Of a stretch of DNA of 64,000 bases, positions 45,385 to 53,322 are shown in pieces. Each line of letters starts with the position of its first letter. Position 1 is the stretch's first letter. The notes under the pieces were generated by a model that had not been told where the DNA came from, ran no database searches, and saw only the letters and a program-made list of their open reading frames with translations. The DNA is taken from IMG/VR virus record IMGVR_UViG_3300032087_003621, positions 62,001 to 126,000 of that record. One strand, written 5' to 3'. This DNA comes from a virus. The translations under genes and the position numbers were made by a program.

Positions 45385-46857
45385 GTGATTAAGTTGAAGT
45401 TAAAAAATCATGCGATGTTACAGTTAGTGGAGTGTGAAACTTCACTGGCTCAGGAGTTGTATGATTATTTTTCTTTTGACGTGCCAGGCGCAAAATACAT
45501 GCCCGCATTTAAATCACGAAGGTGGGATGGTAAGATTCATCTGTTGAATCGTATGAACGGCGAAATCAATGCCGGTCTTCTATCAGAAATAGAAAAGTTT
45601 GTCTATCGAAAAGGCGTACCGTTGAAATATGAAGAAACGCCTTATGGATGGCCTGGCACTAAAAACAAACTAAACCATATGGACCTTATGCGATGGATTG
45701 AAAAAATCAATCTGCCGTTTATGCCTCGTGACTATCAGTATGATGCCTTCATACATGCATTAGAAAATAAAAGAAGTGTTCTGGTGTCTCCTACAGGTTC
45801 CGGTAAATCTTTTATCATCTATCTTCTTCTTAGATGGTATCTTGACCGATATAAAGATAAAAAAGTTTTGTTGATTGTTCCAACTACTAGTCTGGTGGAA
45901 CAGATGTATTCCGACTTTAATAGTTATAACTTTGATGCCGAAAATAATTGTCATCTCATTTATTCCGGTAAAGATAAAGACACCGAAAAATCTGTAATGA
46001 TTAGTACGTGGCAGTCAATTCATAAACTAGGTCCACGTTGGTTCGAAAAGTTCGGTATGGTGATTGGAGATGAGTGTCACGGGTTTAAAGCCAAATCTCT
46101 TTCCTCTATTATGAACAAAGCAGTTAACGCTGAGTATCGATTTGGCACAACTGGAACTTTAGACGGTACTCAAACAAACAAGATGGTACTTGAAGGTTTA
46201 TTTGGGCCTGTACACAAAGTGACCACTACAGCAAAACTTCAAGAACAAAAAACTCTAGCAAAGTTAGATATAGATATACTGTTACTTAAATACGATAAAG
46301 AAATTAGAGAAAAACTTTCTAACATTACCTATCAAGAGGAAATTGATTTCTTAGTTACATGTGAAGCTAGAAACCGTTTTCTTCGCAATCTTGCTTGTAG
46401 TCTTGACGGTAACACACTAGTTTTATTTAATTTAGTAGAGAAACATGGTAAAGTTCTAAGAGAGTTGATTGAGAATAAATTAGATGATGGACGAAGATTA
46501 TTTTACGTGTCAGGCGAAACGAAAACAAACGACAGAGAGGCCGTTAGGAAAATTGTTGAAAAACAAACTAACTCAATTGTTCTTGCATCCTTGGGAACCT
46601 TCAGTACTGGTATCAACATTCGTAATATCCATAACATTATATTCGCTAGTCCTAGTAAATCACAAATACGAGTCTTACAATCGATTGGAAGAGGTTTGCG
46701 AGTCTCCGATGACGGAAGAACAACTAAACTATACGATGTTGCGGATGACTTGCGTAGCAGAGGAAAACCAAACTTCACCTTGAGACACAGCGCTGAAAGA
46801 GTTAAGATATATAATTCTGAAGAGTTTCCTTATAAGATGCATGAAATAAAAATCTGA
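45385..46857 (+). CDS. uvsW: DNA/RNA helicase UvsW
   Basis: 490 residues from GTG 45385 (the frame is open further upstream within uvsY, but that sequence is a shadow). T4 UvsW has about 500. SF2 motifs: Q-like MPRDYQYDAF, Walker A VSPTGSGKS (~residue 133-141), DECH box GDECHGF (~227), TAT-like FGTTGTLDGT, and the C-terminal half with SGETKTNDRE, NSIVLASLGTFSTGINIRNIHNIIFASPSKSQIRVLQSIGRGLR. It resolves recombination intermediates and R-loops, helping the switch from origin- to recombination-dependent replication. Confidence 0.93.
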   Translation: MIKLKLKNHAMLQLVECETSLAQELYDYFSFDVPGAKYMPAFKSRRWDGKIHLLNRMNGEINAGLLSEIEKFVYRKGVPLKYEETPYGWPGTKNKLNHMDLMRWIEKINLPFMPRDYQYDAFIHALENKRSVLVSPTGSGKSFIIYLLLRWYLDRYKDKKVLLIVPTTSLVEQMYSDFNSYNFDAENNCHLIYSGKDKDTEKSVMISTWQSIHKLGPRWFEKFGMVIGDECHGFKAKSLSSIMNKAVNAEYRFGTTGTLDGTQTNKMVLEGLFGPVHKVTTTAKLQEQKTLAKLDIDILLLKYDKEIREKLSNITYQEEIDFLVTCEARNRFLRNLACSLDGNTLVLFNLVEKHGKVLRELIENKLDDGRRLFYVSGETKTNDREAVRKIVEKQTNSIVLASLGTFSTGINIRNIHNIIFASPSKSQIRVLQSIGRGLRVSDDGRTTKLYDVADDLRSRGKPNFTLRHSAERVKIYNSEEFPYKMHEIKI

Positions 46858-47306
46858 TGAAAAAAAGAAATGTAAAACAATTTATTTTAACAAACGGACA
46901 AGAAATTGTTTGTGATGTAATTGAATGGGCTGAAGAAAATTTTTCTGAAATTGTTGTTCGTAATTGTATGGAAATTGTTTGGATGCACAGTAATGAACAA
47001 AGAATATATATGTTCAAGCCTTGGATGCATTATCAAGAACTTACTGAAGATTTAATTATAATTAATTCAGACCACATTATCTCAACTGCTGAACCTACAG
47101 AATATTTGGTATACCAATACGATGTTGCTGTTAAAGATATGAATGAGTCTGGTGATGACCGACGTGAAGAATACTCTTATGAGAGAAAAAGAAAATATCA
47201 AAAACTTGCTGATTACCTTTTAGAACTAACAAAAAAAGATATGGAAGGAAGTTCAGATTCCGATAAACCCAGTAATATCATTCCATTTCCACCCTTAATT
47301 CATTAG
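46857..47306 (+). CDS. Conserved-type small protein after uvsW, possible Sm-like beta-barrel
   Basis: 149 residues, coupled to uvsW by TGATG. The N-terminal ~65 residues, KQFILTNGQEIVCDVIEWAEENFSEIVVRNCMEIVW, form a five-strand pattern like LSm/SH3 barrels; similar proteins follow uvsW in marine T4-like phages. The C-terminal half is a charged helix (RREEYSYERKRKYQKLADYLLELTKKDM) and a Pro-rich tail. RNA binding is conceivable, not shown. Confidence 0.65.
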   Translation: MKKRNVKQFILTNGQEIVCDVIEWAEENFSEIVVRNCMEIVWMHSNEQRIYMFKPWMHYQELTEDLIIINSDHIISTAEPTEYLVYQYDVAVKDMNESGDDRREEYSYERKRKYQKLADYLLELTKKDMEGSSDSDKPSNIIPFPPLIH

Positions 47307-47333
47307 GTATATACACCTAATCATTAGGTATAT
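47301..47333. promoter_or_regulatory. Direct and inverted CATTAGGTATAT repeats upstream of gp55
   Basis: CATTAGGTATAT occurs at 47301-47312 and 47322-47333, 21 bp apart (two helical turns). ACCTAAT at 47315-47321 is the inverse of the first copy. The set overlaps the stop codon of the preceding gene and lies ~55-85 bp upstream of the gp55 promoter -35. It looks like a protein-binding array or a hairpin. Confidence 0.45.
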
Positions 47334-47386
47334 TATCCCTGGCGTGTTAAGCTTTAGGGTAACATATTTTTTTTAAAAAGTCAAGC

Positions 47387-47415
47387 TTGATAAGAAAAAA
47401 ATTTTATGTAATAAT
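47387..47415 (+). promoter_or_regulatory. Sigma70-type promoter for gp55
   Basis: -35 TTGATA (47387-47392), 17-bp spacer, -10 AATAAT (47410-47415) with extended TGT, then 32 nt to the ATG. The -35 overlaps the palindrome TCAAGCTTGA (47381-47390), a possible operator. Confidence 0.6.
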
Positions 47416-47447
47416 TAATTTATGTTTTGATTTATGAGATTTGTTAT

Positions 47448-48032
47448 ATGAAGAAAGAAGAAAAACCACATTACGTAAACAACGCACAGTTTTCCCAAGC
47501 GGTTGTGGACCATGTAAAGAGTGCAAATGAATTTGTAGCACGTGGAAAACCTAAGCCTATGATTCCAGATTACATCGCCCGATGTTTTCTAAAAATTGCT
47601 GAGGGTTTATCACACAAGGCAAACTTTGTTCGTTACACCTATCGTGAAGAGATGGTGATGGACGCTGTAGAGAACTGTCTCAAGGCGATTGATAACTACA
47701 ACATAGAGACCGCTACACGTACTGGTAAACCAAATGCGTTCGCATACTTTACACAGATTTCGTGGTACGCATTCCTGCGTAGGATTCAGAAAGAAAAGAA
47801 ACAACAAGATATCAAACTTCGATACTTATCTGAAACAGGTTTGGAACAACTGGTCGCAGAAGAATTTGAGAACAACCCAGCTGCAAAACAAACACAGGCA
47901 TTCATTGATGACCTGCGTGAACGTATTGACGCAGTGAAAGAAAGTGATGAGGCTATAAAAGAGTATTCAAAGAAAGAACGAAAGAAGAGAACCCGACACG
48001 CTGATTCCGATCTTTCAGATTTTTTGGTATAA
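47448..48032 (+). CDS. 55: Late-transcription sigma factor gp55
   Basis: 194 residues from ATG 47448 (T4 185). The sigma-like core is seen in IPDYIARCFLKIAEGLSHKANFVRYTYREEMVMDAVENCLKAIDNYNIETATRTGKPNAFAYFTQISWYAFLRRIQKEKKQQDI, the region-2-like segment that contacts RNA polymerase and the TATAAATA box. The C-terminus DSDLSDFLV is a sliding-clamp-binding peptide, as in T4 gp55, linking late transcription to replication through gp45. Its target boxes occur many times in this window. Confidence 0.93.
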   Translation: MKKEEKPHYVNNAQFSQAVVDHVKSANEFVARGKPKPMIPDYIARCFLKIAEGLSHKANFVRYTYREEMVMDAVENCLKAIDNYNIETATRTGKPNAFAYFTQISWYAFLRRIQKEKKQQDIKLRYLSETGLEQLVAEEFENNPAAKQTQAFIDDLRERIDAVKESDEAIKEYSKKERKKRTRHADSDLSDFLV

Positions 48033-48035
48033 TAT

Positions 48036-48194
48036 ATGAAACTCTGGACTATTTGGAAGTACGCCCTTGGTGGATTCTCTGATGATAAGACGGAACCTTA
48101 CGATAATTATGTTGCACTCCTACGCACTATTATTGTGGGGGTTAATTTTCTTACGTGTTTTTTTATAATGGCAAACGTGGTGCATAACTGGTGA
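48036..48194 (+). CDS. Small membrane protein between gp55 and gp47
   Basis: 52 residues: MKLWTIWKYALGGFSDDK, an acidic linker, then one membrane helix (LLRTIIVGVNFLTCFFIMANVV). It starts 3 nt after the gp55 stop and overlaps the GTG start of gp47 by 4 nt. A small protein of this form occupies the same place in marine T4-like phages. Inner-membrane location is predicted; the function is unknown. Confidence 0.72.
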   Translation: MKLWTIWKYALGGFSDDKTEPYDNYVALLRTIIVGVNFLTCFFIMANVVHNW

Positions 48195-49252
48195 AAATCG
48201 CAATACTGAATGATACCCATTGTGGTATTCGAAACTCTTCTGAAATTTTTATGGAATATCAATCACGGTTCTATACCGATGTTTTCTTTCCGTATCTAAA
48301 GGAACATAATATCAAAAAGATTCTCCATCTTGGAGATTATTATGAAAACCGTACTTCGATTAATTTTAAAGCGTTACATCACAATCGAAGAATATTCCTT
48401 GACAAACTCAGGGACTATGGTATTCATATGGATATTATTCCGGGCAATCACGATTGTTACTTCAAGAATACCAATCGATTAAATGCTTTGAAAGAACTTC
48501 TTGGTCATTATATGTCGGAAGTTCGTATCATCGAAGAACCCGAAGTGGTTGACTATGACGGATGTAAAGTTGCGTTGCTCCCTTGGATTAATAACGAGAA
48601 CGAGAAACGTGTAAGAGATTTCATTGCGACTTGTAAAGCTGATATCTGCGGTGCACATCTAGAGTTAAATGGATTTGATATGCAGATGGGTATTCCCTGC
48701 ACAGATGGCATGGACGCTGGTTTATTCTCAAAGTTTGACATGGTATTGTCCGGTCACTTTCACACAAAGTCTCAGAATAACAACATTCACTACCTTGGTT
48801 CACAGATGGAATTCTTTTGGTCTGACTGTAACGACAAAAAATATTTCCATGTGTTCGATACCGACACACGAGAACTAACTGCTGTAGAAAATCCGATTAC
48901 AATATTCGAAAAGATTTTGTATGATGATACAACATCCAAACAAGCCCTTACTAAGGTATCGCATCTCGATAACAAATTCGTAAAGGTAATTGTGATTAAT
49001 AAATCCAAACCCGCTGAGTTTGAAAAGTTTATTGACCGTATTAATTCTAAGAAGATATACGGATTACAGATTGCTGAGAACTTTCAGGACTTTGCCGGAG
49101 CACAAGTTGAAGACGAAAATATTTCTATTGAATCGACAGATAAATTGTTGTATACTTACATAGATGCGGTTGACACTGACTTAGACAAGGACCGTATCAA
49201 AAATAAAGTACACGAGTTAATGGTTGAGGCGCAAAGCTTAGAAATCGTATGA
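48191..49252 (+). CDS. 47: Recombination nuclease subunit gp47 (Mre11-like)
   Basis: 353 residues (T4 339), GTG start overlapping the small membrane-protein gene. Phosphoesterase motifs: NDTHCG (Asp8, His10), HLGDYYENR (Asp49), PGNHDCY (Asn86, His87, Asp88), GAHLELNG (His156) and SGHFHTKS (His189, His191). It binds two Mn ions and with gp46 resects DNA ends for recombination-dependent replication. The stop overlaps the gp46 ATG (ATGA). Confidence 0.94.
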   Translation: MKIAILNDTHCGIRNSSEIFMEYQSRFYTDVFFPYLKEHNIKKILHLGDYYENRTSINFKALHHNRRIFLDKLRDYGIHMDIIPGNHDCYFKNTNRLNALKELLGHYMSEVRIIEEPEVVDYDGCKVALLPWINNENEKRVRDFIATCKADICGAHLELNGFDMQMGIPCTDGMDAGLFSKFDMVLSGHFHTKSQNNNIHYLGSQMEFFWSDCNDKKYFHVFDTDTRELTAVENPITIFEKILYDDTTSKQALTKVSHLDNKFVKVIVINKSKPAEFEKFIDRINSKKIYGLQIAENFQDFAGAQVEDENISIESTDKLLYTYIDAVDTDLDKDRIKNKVHELMVEAQSLEIV

Positions 49253-50955
49253 TTAAATTTCGACAACTGAAATATAAAAACTTTCTTTCCACTGGAGACC
49301 AATGGACAACAATCAACCTAGAGTTGGTCAAGTCTACTCTTATTGTTGGTCAGAATGGTTCGGGTAAGTCAACGATGTTGGATGCCTTATCGTTCGTTCT
49401 GTTCGGTAAGGCACATCGTAATGTGAATAAACCTCAATTGGTTAATTCTGTAAACAACAAAGACTGCCTAGTTGAAGTCGAGTTTGAAGCATTAGGTCAA
49501 CAATTTAAAATCATTCGTGGAATAAAACCCGCAAAGTTTGAGATATGGCAAGATGGAACGATGATAAATCAAGATTCCCATGCCAAAGAATATCAAAAAG
49601 TTTTGGAACAGAACATTCTGAAACTTAATCATAAATCCTTTCATCAAATCGTAGTGTTGGGTAGTTCGTCGTTTATTCCTTTCATGCAACTGCCAGCCCA
49701 ACATCGAAGGGATGTTATTGAAGACTTACTGGATATTAATGTCTTTTCTAAAATGAATACTATTCTAAAAGAAAAGATTGCTGTACTTAAGGAAAAGGTT
49801 GTTGAGAACTCACACAATCTGGACTTAGTTAATTCTAAGATAGATACACAAGAAGATCATATCTTTGAACTAGAAAAAATCTCTGAATCTGCCAAAAGTA
49901 AATATGAAGATGAACTAATTGAGCAGCAAGCAGAGTTGGCCCGCCTGGAGAAACTCGTTGATGGGTATACTGATACCAAGTTACGAGAAGTTGAGAAGTT
50001 GCTGTTTGCAACCAAGAAACAAATTGATAAACTTGAGAAATTTGATTTTCAGTTTGATCAGAAGATTAAGAAGTTCGATAAGGATGTAGCGTTCTATGAG
50101 GATAACGACACATGTCCCACCTGCGATCAAGAAATCGCCGCTGATACCAAAAGTAAAAAAATCAATGAAACCATCGACGCAAAGGGAGAAATCGAAGACG
50201 CCAAACTCAAACTCGAACTTCAAATATCAACGCAATACGATGAGATGACAAAATATGAAAACCTTTTGCGTGAAGAAACATCTGAGTTTCAAGATGTCGA
50301 AATGCACAGGCGTGACATTAGAACCACCAAAGCCAGAATTGCAAGTTTACAAGATACTCTATCCGCAGGGGGGATGCACGTGGATAGTTTGCAAACCGCA
50401 AAATCTACGCTTGAAGATTTACGAAGATCTCGTGAGACGTTCGTGCAGGGGAAAATGGAGCTCGCAGAGGAACGGGAATACAATAATGTTATCACAGAAA
50501 TGCTCAAAGACTCCGGCATCAAAACCAAAATCATCAAACAATACTTGCCCGTTATTAATAAACTCACAAACCAATACCTACAAGTCCTAGACTTCTATGT
50601 TCACTTTGACTTGGATGAGGGGTTCAACGAGACCATACGTTCAAGACACAGAGATGTCTTTTCCTATTCGTCTTTCAGTGAGGGAGAGAAACAACGAATA
50701 GACTTAGCATTACTTTTCACTTGGAGACAGGTGGCTAGAATGAAAAACTCTGTTGCAACCAACCTATTGATTCTAGACGAAACGTTCGATTCAAGTTTGG
50801 ATGCTGATGGTGTAGAAAATTTGTTGAAGATATTAGACACGCTTGATGATGAAACGAACGTGTTTATTATTTCTCACAAAGGCGAACTGTTAGATAATAA
50901 GTTTGAGAGAAAGATTGAGTTTACAAAATCTAAAAATTTCAGCAAAATTATTTGA
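49249..50955 (+). CDS. 46: Recombination ATPase subunit gp46 (Rad50-like)
   Basis: 568 residues (T4 560). SMC-type ATPase: Walker A VGQNGSGKST (~33-42), a long coiled coil interrupted by the zinc hook CPTC (289-292), signature motif FSEGEKQR (~476-483) and Walker B LLILDE (~506-511) followed by a D-loop SSLDADG. It forms the gp46/gp47 end-resection complex. The coding sequence ends 64 nt before the small gene at 51020. Confidence 0.95.
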   Translation: MIKFRQLKYKNFLSTGDQWTTINLELVKSTLIVGQNGSGKSTMLDALSFVLFGKAHRNVNKPQLVNSVNNKDCLVEVEFEALGQQFKIIRGIKPAKFEIWQDGTMINQDSHAKEYQKVLEQNILKLNHKSFHQIVVLGSSSFIPFMQLPAQHRRDVIEDLLDINVFSKMNTILKEKIAVLKEKVVENSHNLDLVNSKIDTQEDHIFELEKISESAKSKYEDELIEQQAELARLEKLVDGYTDTKLREVEKLLFATKKQIDKLEKFDFQFDQKIKKFDKDVAFYEDNDTCPTCDQEIAADTKSKKINETIDAKGEIEDAKLKLELQISTQYDEMTKYENLLREETSEFQDVEMHRRDIRTTKARIASLQDTLSAGGMHVDSLQTAKSTLEDLRRSRETFVQGKMELAEEREYNNVITEMLKDSGIKTKIIKQYLPVINKLTNQYLQVLDFYVHFDLDEGFNETIRSRHRDVFSYSSFSEGEKQRIDLALLFTWRQVARMKNSVATNLLILDETFDSSLDADGVENLLKILDTLDDETNVFIISHKGELLDNKFERKIEFTKSKNFSKII

Positions 50956-50980
50956 CATTTATTATTTAATTTGGTACTAT
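50952..50980 (+). promoter_or_regulatory. Sigma70 promoter before the 51020 gene and gp45
   Basis: Perfect -35 TTGACA (50952-50957, overlapping the gp46 stop), 17-bp spacer, -10 TACTAT (50975-50980) with extended TGG. The start of the transcript is followed by TATATATTAAC, which also occurs at the hsp20 promoter. Confidence 0.72.
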
Positions 50981-51019
50981 ATATTAACTGCAACTCAAAA
51001 TTCAATACAGGAGTAAAAA

Positions 51020-51307
51020 ATGAGTGAAGTAGAAAATGTAGATGTAGTAGATCAGGCACCAGAAGGTGAAACTGTTAAAGTTTCAATTTCTCTGCAAGAC
51101 TTTACTGCTATGATCAATATCATTGATATTGTGTCACAACGTGGTGCTTTCAAGGGCGAAGAATTAGAATCAGTTGGTCGTGTACGCAACCGTTTAGTGA
51201 ACTTTGTTCAAGCAGCATCACCACAACAACAACCTGCAGCTGAGGAAGAAGGTGCATCAGATGCAACCGAAGAAGTTGTTGTCGAAGAGGTAACTACTGA
51301 AGAGTAA
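51020..51307 (+). CDS. Small acidic protein upstream of the clamp gene (paralogue A)
   Basis: 95 residues with an AGGAG ribosome site. Core: VSISLQDFTAMINIIDIVSQRGAFKGEELESVGRVRNRLVNFVQ, then a Gln/Pro linker and an acidic Glu/Val tail. The core is clearly related to the 52007 protein on the other side of gp45 (IID-V..RG.F.GEEL..[IV]G..R). Small proteins of this pattern precede gp45 in cyanophages. The core should be a helical hairpin. Role unknown; a clamp or clamp-loader accessory is suggested by position only. Confidence 0.7.
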   Translation: MSEVENVDVVDQAPEGETVKVSISLQDFTAMINIIDIVSQRGAFKGEELESVGRVRNRLVNFVQAASPQQQPAAEEEGASDATEEVVVEEVTTEE

Positions 51308-51327
51308 AACTTTAGAGAAATTATATT

Positions 51328-52002
51328 ATGGAACTTTCTGAAAAAACAATGTCGGTTCTTAAGAACTATGCGACAATCAATCCTAACATTGTGATTGAAA
51401 AGGGTAACGTGGTAAAAACTATTTCCGAAGCGAAGAATGTTTTGAGTTCTTCTAAACTGGATATCGATTTTCCCGAGACCTTTGGCATTTATGACCTAAA
51501 CGAATTTATCAGTGTGCTGTCTCTAGTGGACAGTCCACGGCTGAAGTTCGAACAGAACTATGTTTTGGTGATTGACAACTCAGGACGGTCTAGGACAAAG
51601 TATCACTACTCTGACCTAGACATCTTGACAAAACCATCAAAAGATATTATAATGCCTGATGCAGATGTTAAATTCACACTAGATAGACAGACACTATCAA
51701 AAATCAAACGTGCATCTTCTGTGCTTGGACACACAGAACTTTCTGTGAGTAATTCAAGCGGTGTTGTATGTTTGTCTGTAATTGATAGTAAAGATACTAC
51801 ATCTAATGTTTTTTCTATTGATGTGGACGGAACATTTGGAGACGAGAGTTTCAATTTCGTTTTTAATATCAGCAATCTGAAAATGGTTGATGGTGATTAT
51901 GAGGTTGGAATTTCTTCTAAATTAATTTCACATTTTGTGAATATTGAAACTGCTACTGAATATTGGGTAGCGCTTGAAAAATCTAGTACTTACGGAGTAT
52001 AA
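51328..52002 (+). CDS. 45: Sliding clamp gp45
   Basis: 224 residues (T4 228). MELSEKTMSVLKNYATINPNIVIEKGNVVKTISEAKNVLSS and FGIYDLNEFISVLSLVDSPRLKF are typical of T4-like clamps. The C-terminal domain ends VNIETATEYWVALEKSSTYG. It forms the trimeric ring that holds gp43 on DNA and also activates late transcription through gp55. The leader AGAGAAATTATATTATG resembles RegA-controlled start regions. Confidence 0.94.
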   Translation: MELSEKTMSVLKNYATINPNIVIEKGNVVKTISEAKNVLSSSKLDIDFPETFGIYDLNEFISVLSLVDSPRLKFEQNYVLVIDNSGRSRTKYHYSDLDILTKPSKDIIMPDADVKFTLDRQTLSKIKRASSVLGHTELSVSNSSGVVCLSVIDSKDTTSNVFSIDVDGTFGDESFNFVFNISNLKMVDGDYEVGISSKLISHFVNIETATEYWVALEKSSTYGV

Positions 52003-52006
52003 AATA

Positions 52007-52222
52007 ATGTCAGATAACATTGAACAAATCACTGATCTTGCGAACAGAGTTACTCGCAGCACAGTTGCTGTAATTGACACAGTTGCTGCACGTGGAGGTT
52101 TTCGTGGTGAAGAATTGGCTACGATTGGTCAATTGCGTGACCAAAGCATTGCACTGATTCAGTTGCTTGAGAACGAAGGAGAACAGGGACCAGGCCCAGA
52201 ACCTATCCCCGATGAAGTATAA
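52007..52222 (+). CDS. Small acidic protein downstream of the clamp gene (paralogue B)
   Basis: 71 residues from ATG 52007, supported by CGGAG 9 nt upstream; an in-frame TTG at 51974 lies inside gp45 and is unlikely. Core VTRSTVAVIDTVAARGGFRGEELATIGQLRDQSIALIQLL aligns without gaps to the core of the 51020 protein, then a short Pro/Glu tail. A gene duplication around gp45 is the simplest explanation. Function unknown. Confidence 0.68.
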   Translation: MSDNIEQITDLANRVTRSTVAVIDTVAARGGFRGEELATIGQLRDQSIALIQLLENEGEQGPGPEPIPDEV

Positions 52223-52249
52223 ATTTTTCTTTTACTCCTGATGATTTTA

Positions 52250-52325
52250 GCGGGATTAGCTCAGTTGGTAGAGCGCAACCTTGCCAAGGTTGAGGTCGTG
52301 AGTTCGAACCTCGCATCCCGCTCCA
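52250..52325 (+). tRNA. tRNA-Gly (anticodon GCC)
   Basis: Complete cloverleaf: acceptor GCGGGAT pairs with ATCCCGC (52250-52256 with 52315-52321); D stem GCTC/GAGC; anticodon stem CAACC/GGTTG with loop TTGCCAA (anticodon GCC at 52283-52285); T stem GTGAG/CTCGC with loop TTCGAAC; discriminator T and encoded CCA (52323-52325). It is the only tRNA seen here, placed between paralogue B and gp44 in the early replication operon. Confidence 0.97.
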
Positions 52326-52361
52326 ATCTTTTTTATATTATGTTTTATGGAGAAAAGTTAA

Positions 52362-53300
52362 ATGTCATCCGACTTTCTATGGGTGGAAAAATATCGCCCT
52401 CAATCAATTGATGATTGTGTTCTTCCACAATCCTTAAAAAACGTTTTTGAAAAAATAGTTGCCAATGGTGACTTGCCTAATATGTTGTTCACCGGAACAG
52501 CGGGACTGGGTAAGACTACCGTTGCAAAAGCATTGTGTAATGAACTCGACTTAGACCACATTGTTATTAACGGGTCTGAAGAAGGCAACATTGACACATT
52601 GCGAGGAAAGATAAAACAGTTTGCATCTTCAATCTCTTTGCAAGGTGGATACAAGGTGGTCATCTTAGACGAGGCTGATTACCTAAATCCCCAATCTACC
52701 CAACCAGCGTTGCGTGGGTTTATTGAAGAGTTTGCTGATAACTGTCGTTTCATTCTTACTTGTAACTTCAAGAATCGTATCATCGAACCACTACATTCTC
52801 GATGTGGTGTGTACGAATTCAACACCACCAAGAAAGAACTTGCGGAACTCTGTGGAACCTTTCTTGCACGTTTGAAAAATATTCTAGACAAAGAACTTGT
52901 TGAATATAAAACTGAAACATTAGTACAGTTAATTATGAGACACGCTCCTGATTGGCGTCGTGTTATCAATGAGTGTCAGAGACATTCTATTGGTGGTCAA
53001 CTCGAAACGGTTGTGTTGAATGCTGCTGATAACAACGATTATGACTTGTTGTTCAAGGCTCTTAAAGATAAAGACTTTAAGAAAATGAGAACATGGGTTG
53101 TGAATAATGTGGACGTTGACCCAAACACAATCTTTCGTGGTATCTATGACAGAATGTATGATAACGTAGAAACCAGTACAATTCCTAATCTGGTATTGAT
53201 TCTGGCTGACTATCAGTACAAGAATGCGTTTGTTGCCGACCACGAGTTAAATATGGTCGCCTGTCTTACAGAACTTATGGCTAATATAAATATAAAATAG
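52362..53300 (+). CDS. 44: Clamp-loader large subunit gp44
   Basis: 312 residues (T4 319). AAA+ protein: WVEKYRPQSIDDCVLP, Walker A TGTAGLGKTT (44-53), Walker B VILDEADYLN (100-109), sensor 1 ILTCNFKNRIIEPL and the arginine-finger SRC motif (146-148). Four gp44 with one gp62 open gp45 and load it at primer ends. The ribosome site is GGAGAAAAG. Confidence 0.95.
   Translation: MSSDFLWVEKYRPQSIDDCVLPQSLKNVFEKIVANGDLPNMLFTGTAGLGKTTVAKALCNELDLDHIVINGSEEGNIDTLRGKIKQFASSISLQGGYKVVILDEADYLNPQSTQPALRGFIEEFADNCRFILTCNFKNRIIEPLHSRCGVYEFNTTKKELAELCGTFLARLKNILDKELVEYKTETLVQLIMRHAPDWRRVINECQRHSIGGQLETVVLNAADNNDYDLLFKALKDKDFKKMRTWVVNNVDVDPNTIFRGIYDRMYDNVETSTIPNLVLILADYQYKNAFVADHELNMVACLTELMANINIK
53285..53292 (+). 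promoter_or_regulatory. Possible late promoter, TATAAATA
   Basis: Exact TATAAATA within the last codons of gp44, 30 nt before the TTG start of the membrane protein. It may allow late expression of that gene; the overlap with coding sequence makes a chance match possible. Confidence 0.4.
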
Positions 53301-53322
53301 TCCTTCAAAGTAAGTTTCTATT

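Noticed and set aside
52218-52225. TATAAATT before the tRNA as a late promoter
   Set aside because: It differs from TATAAATA in the last base, overlaps the preceding stop codon, and sits before an early-type tRNA and gp44.
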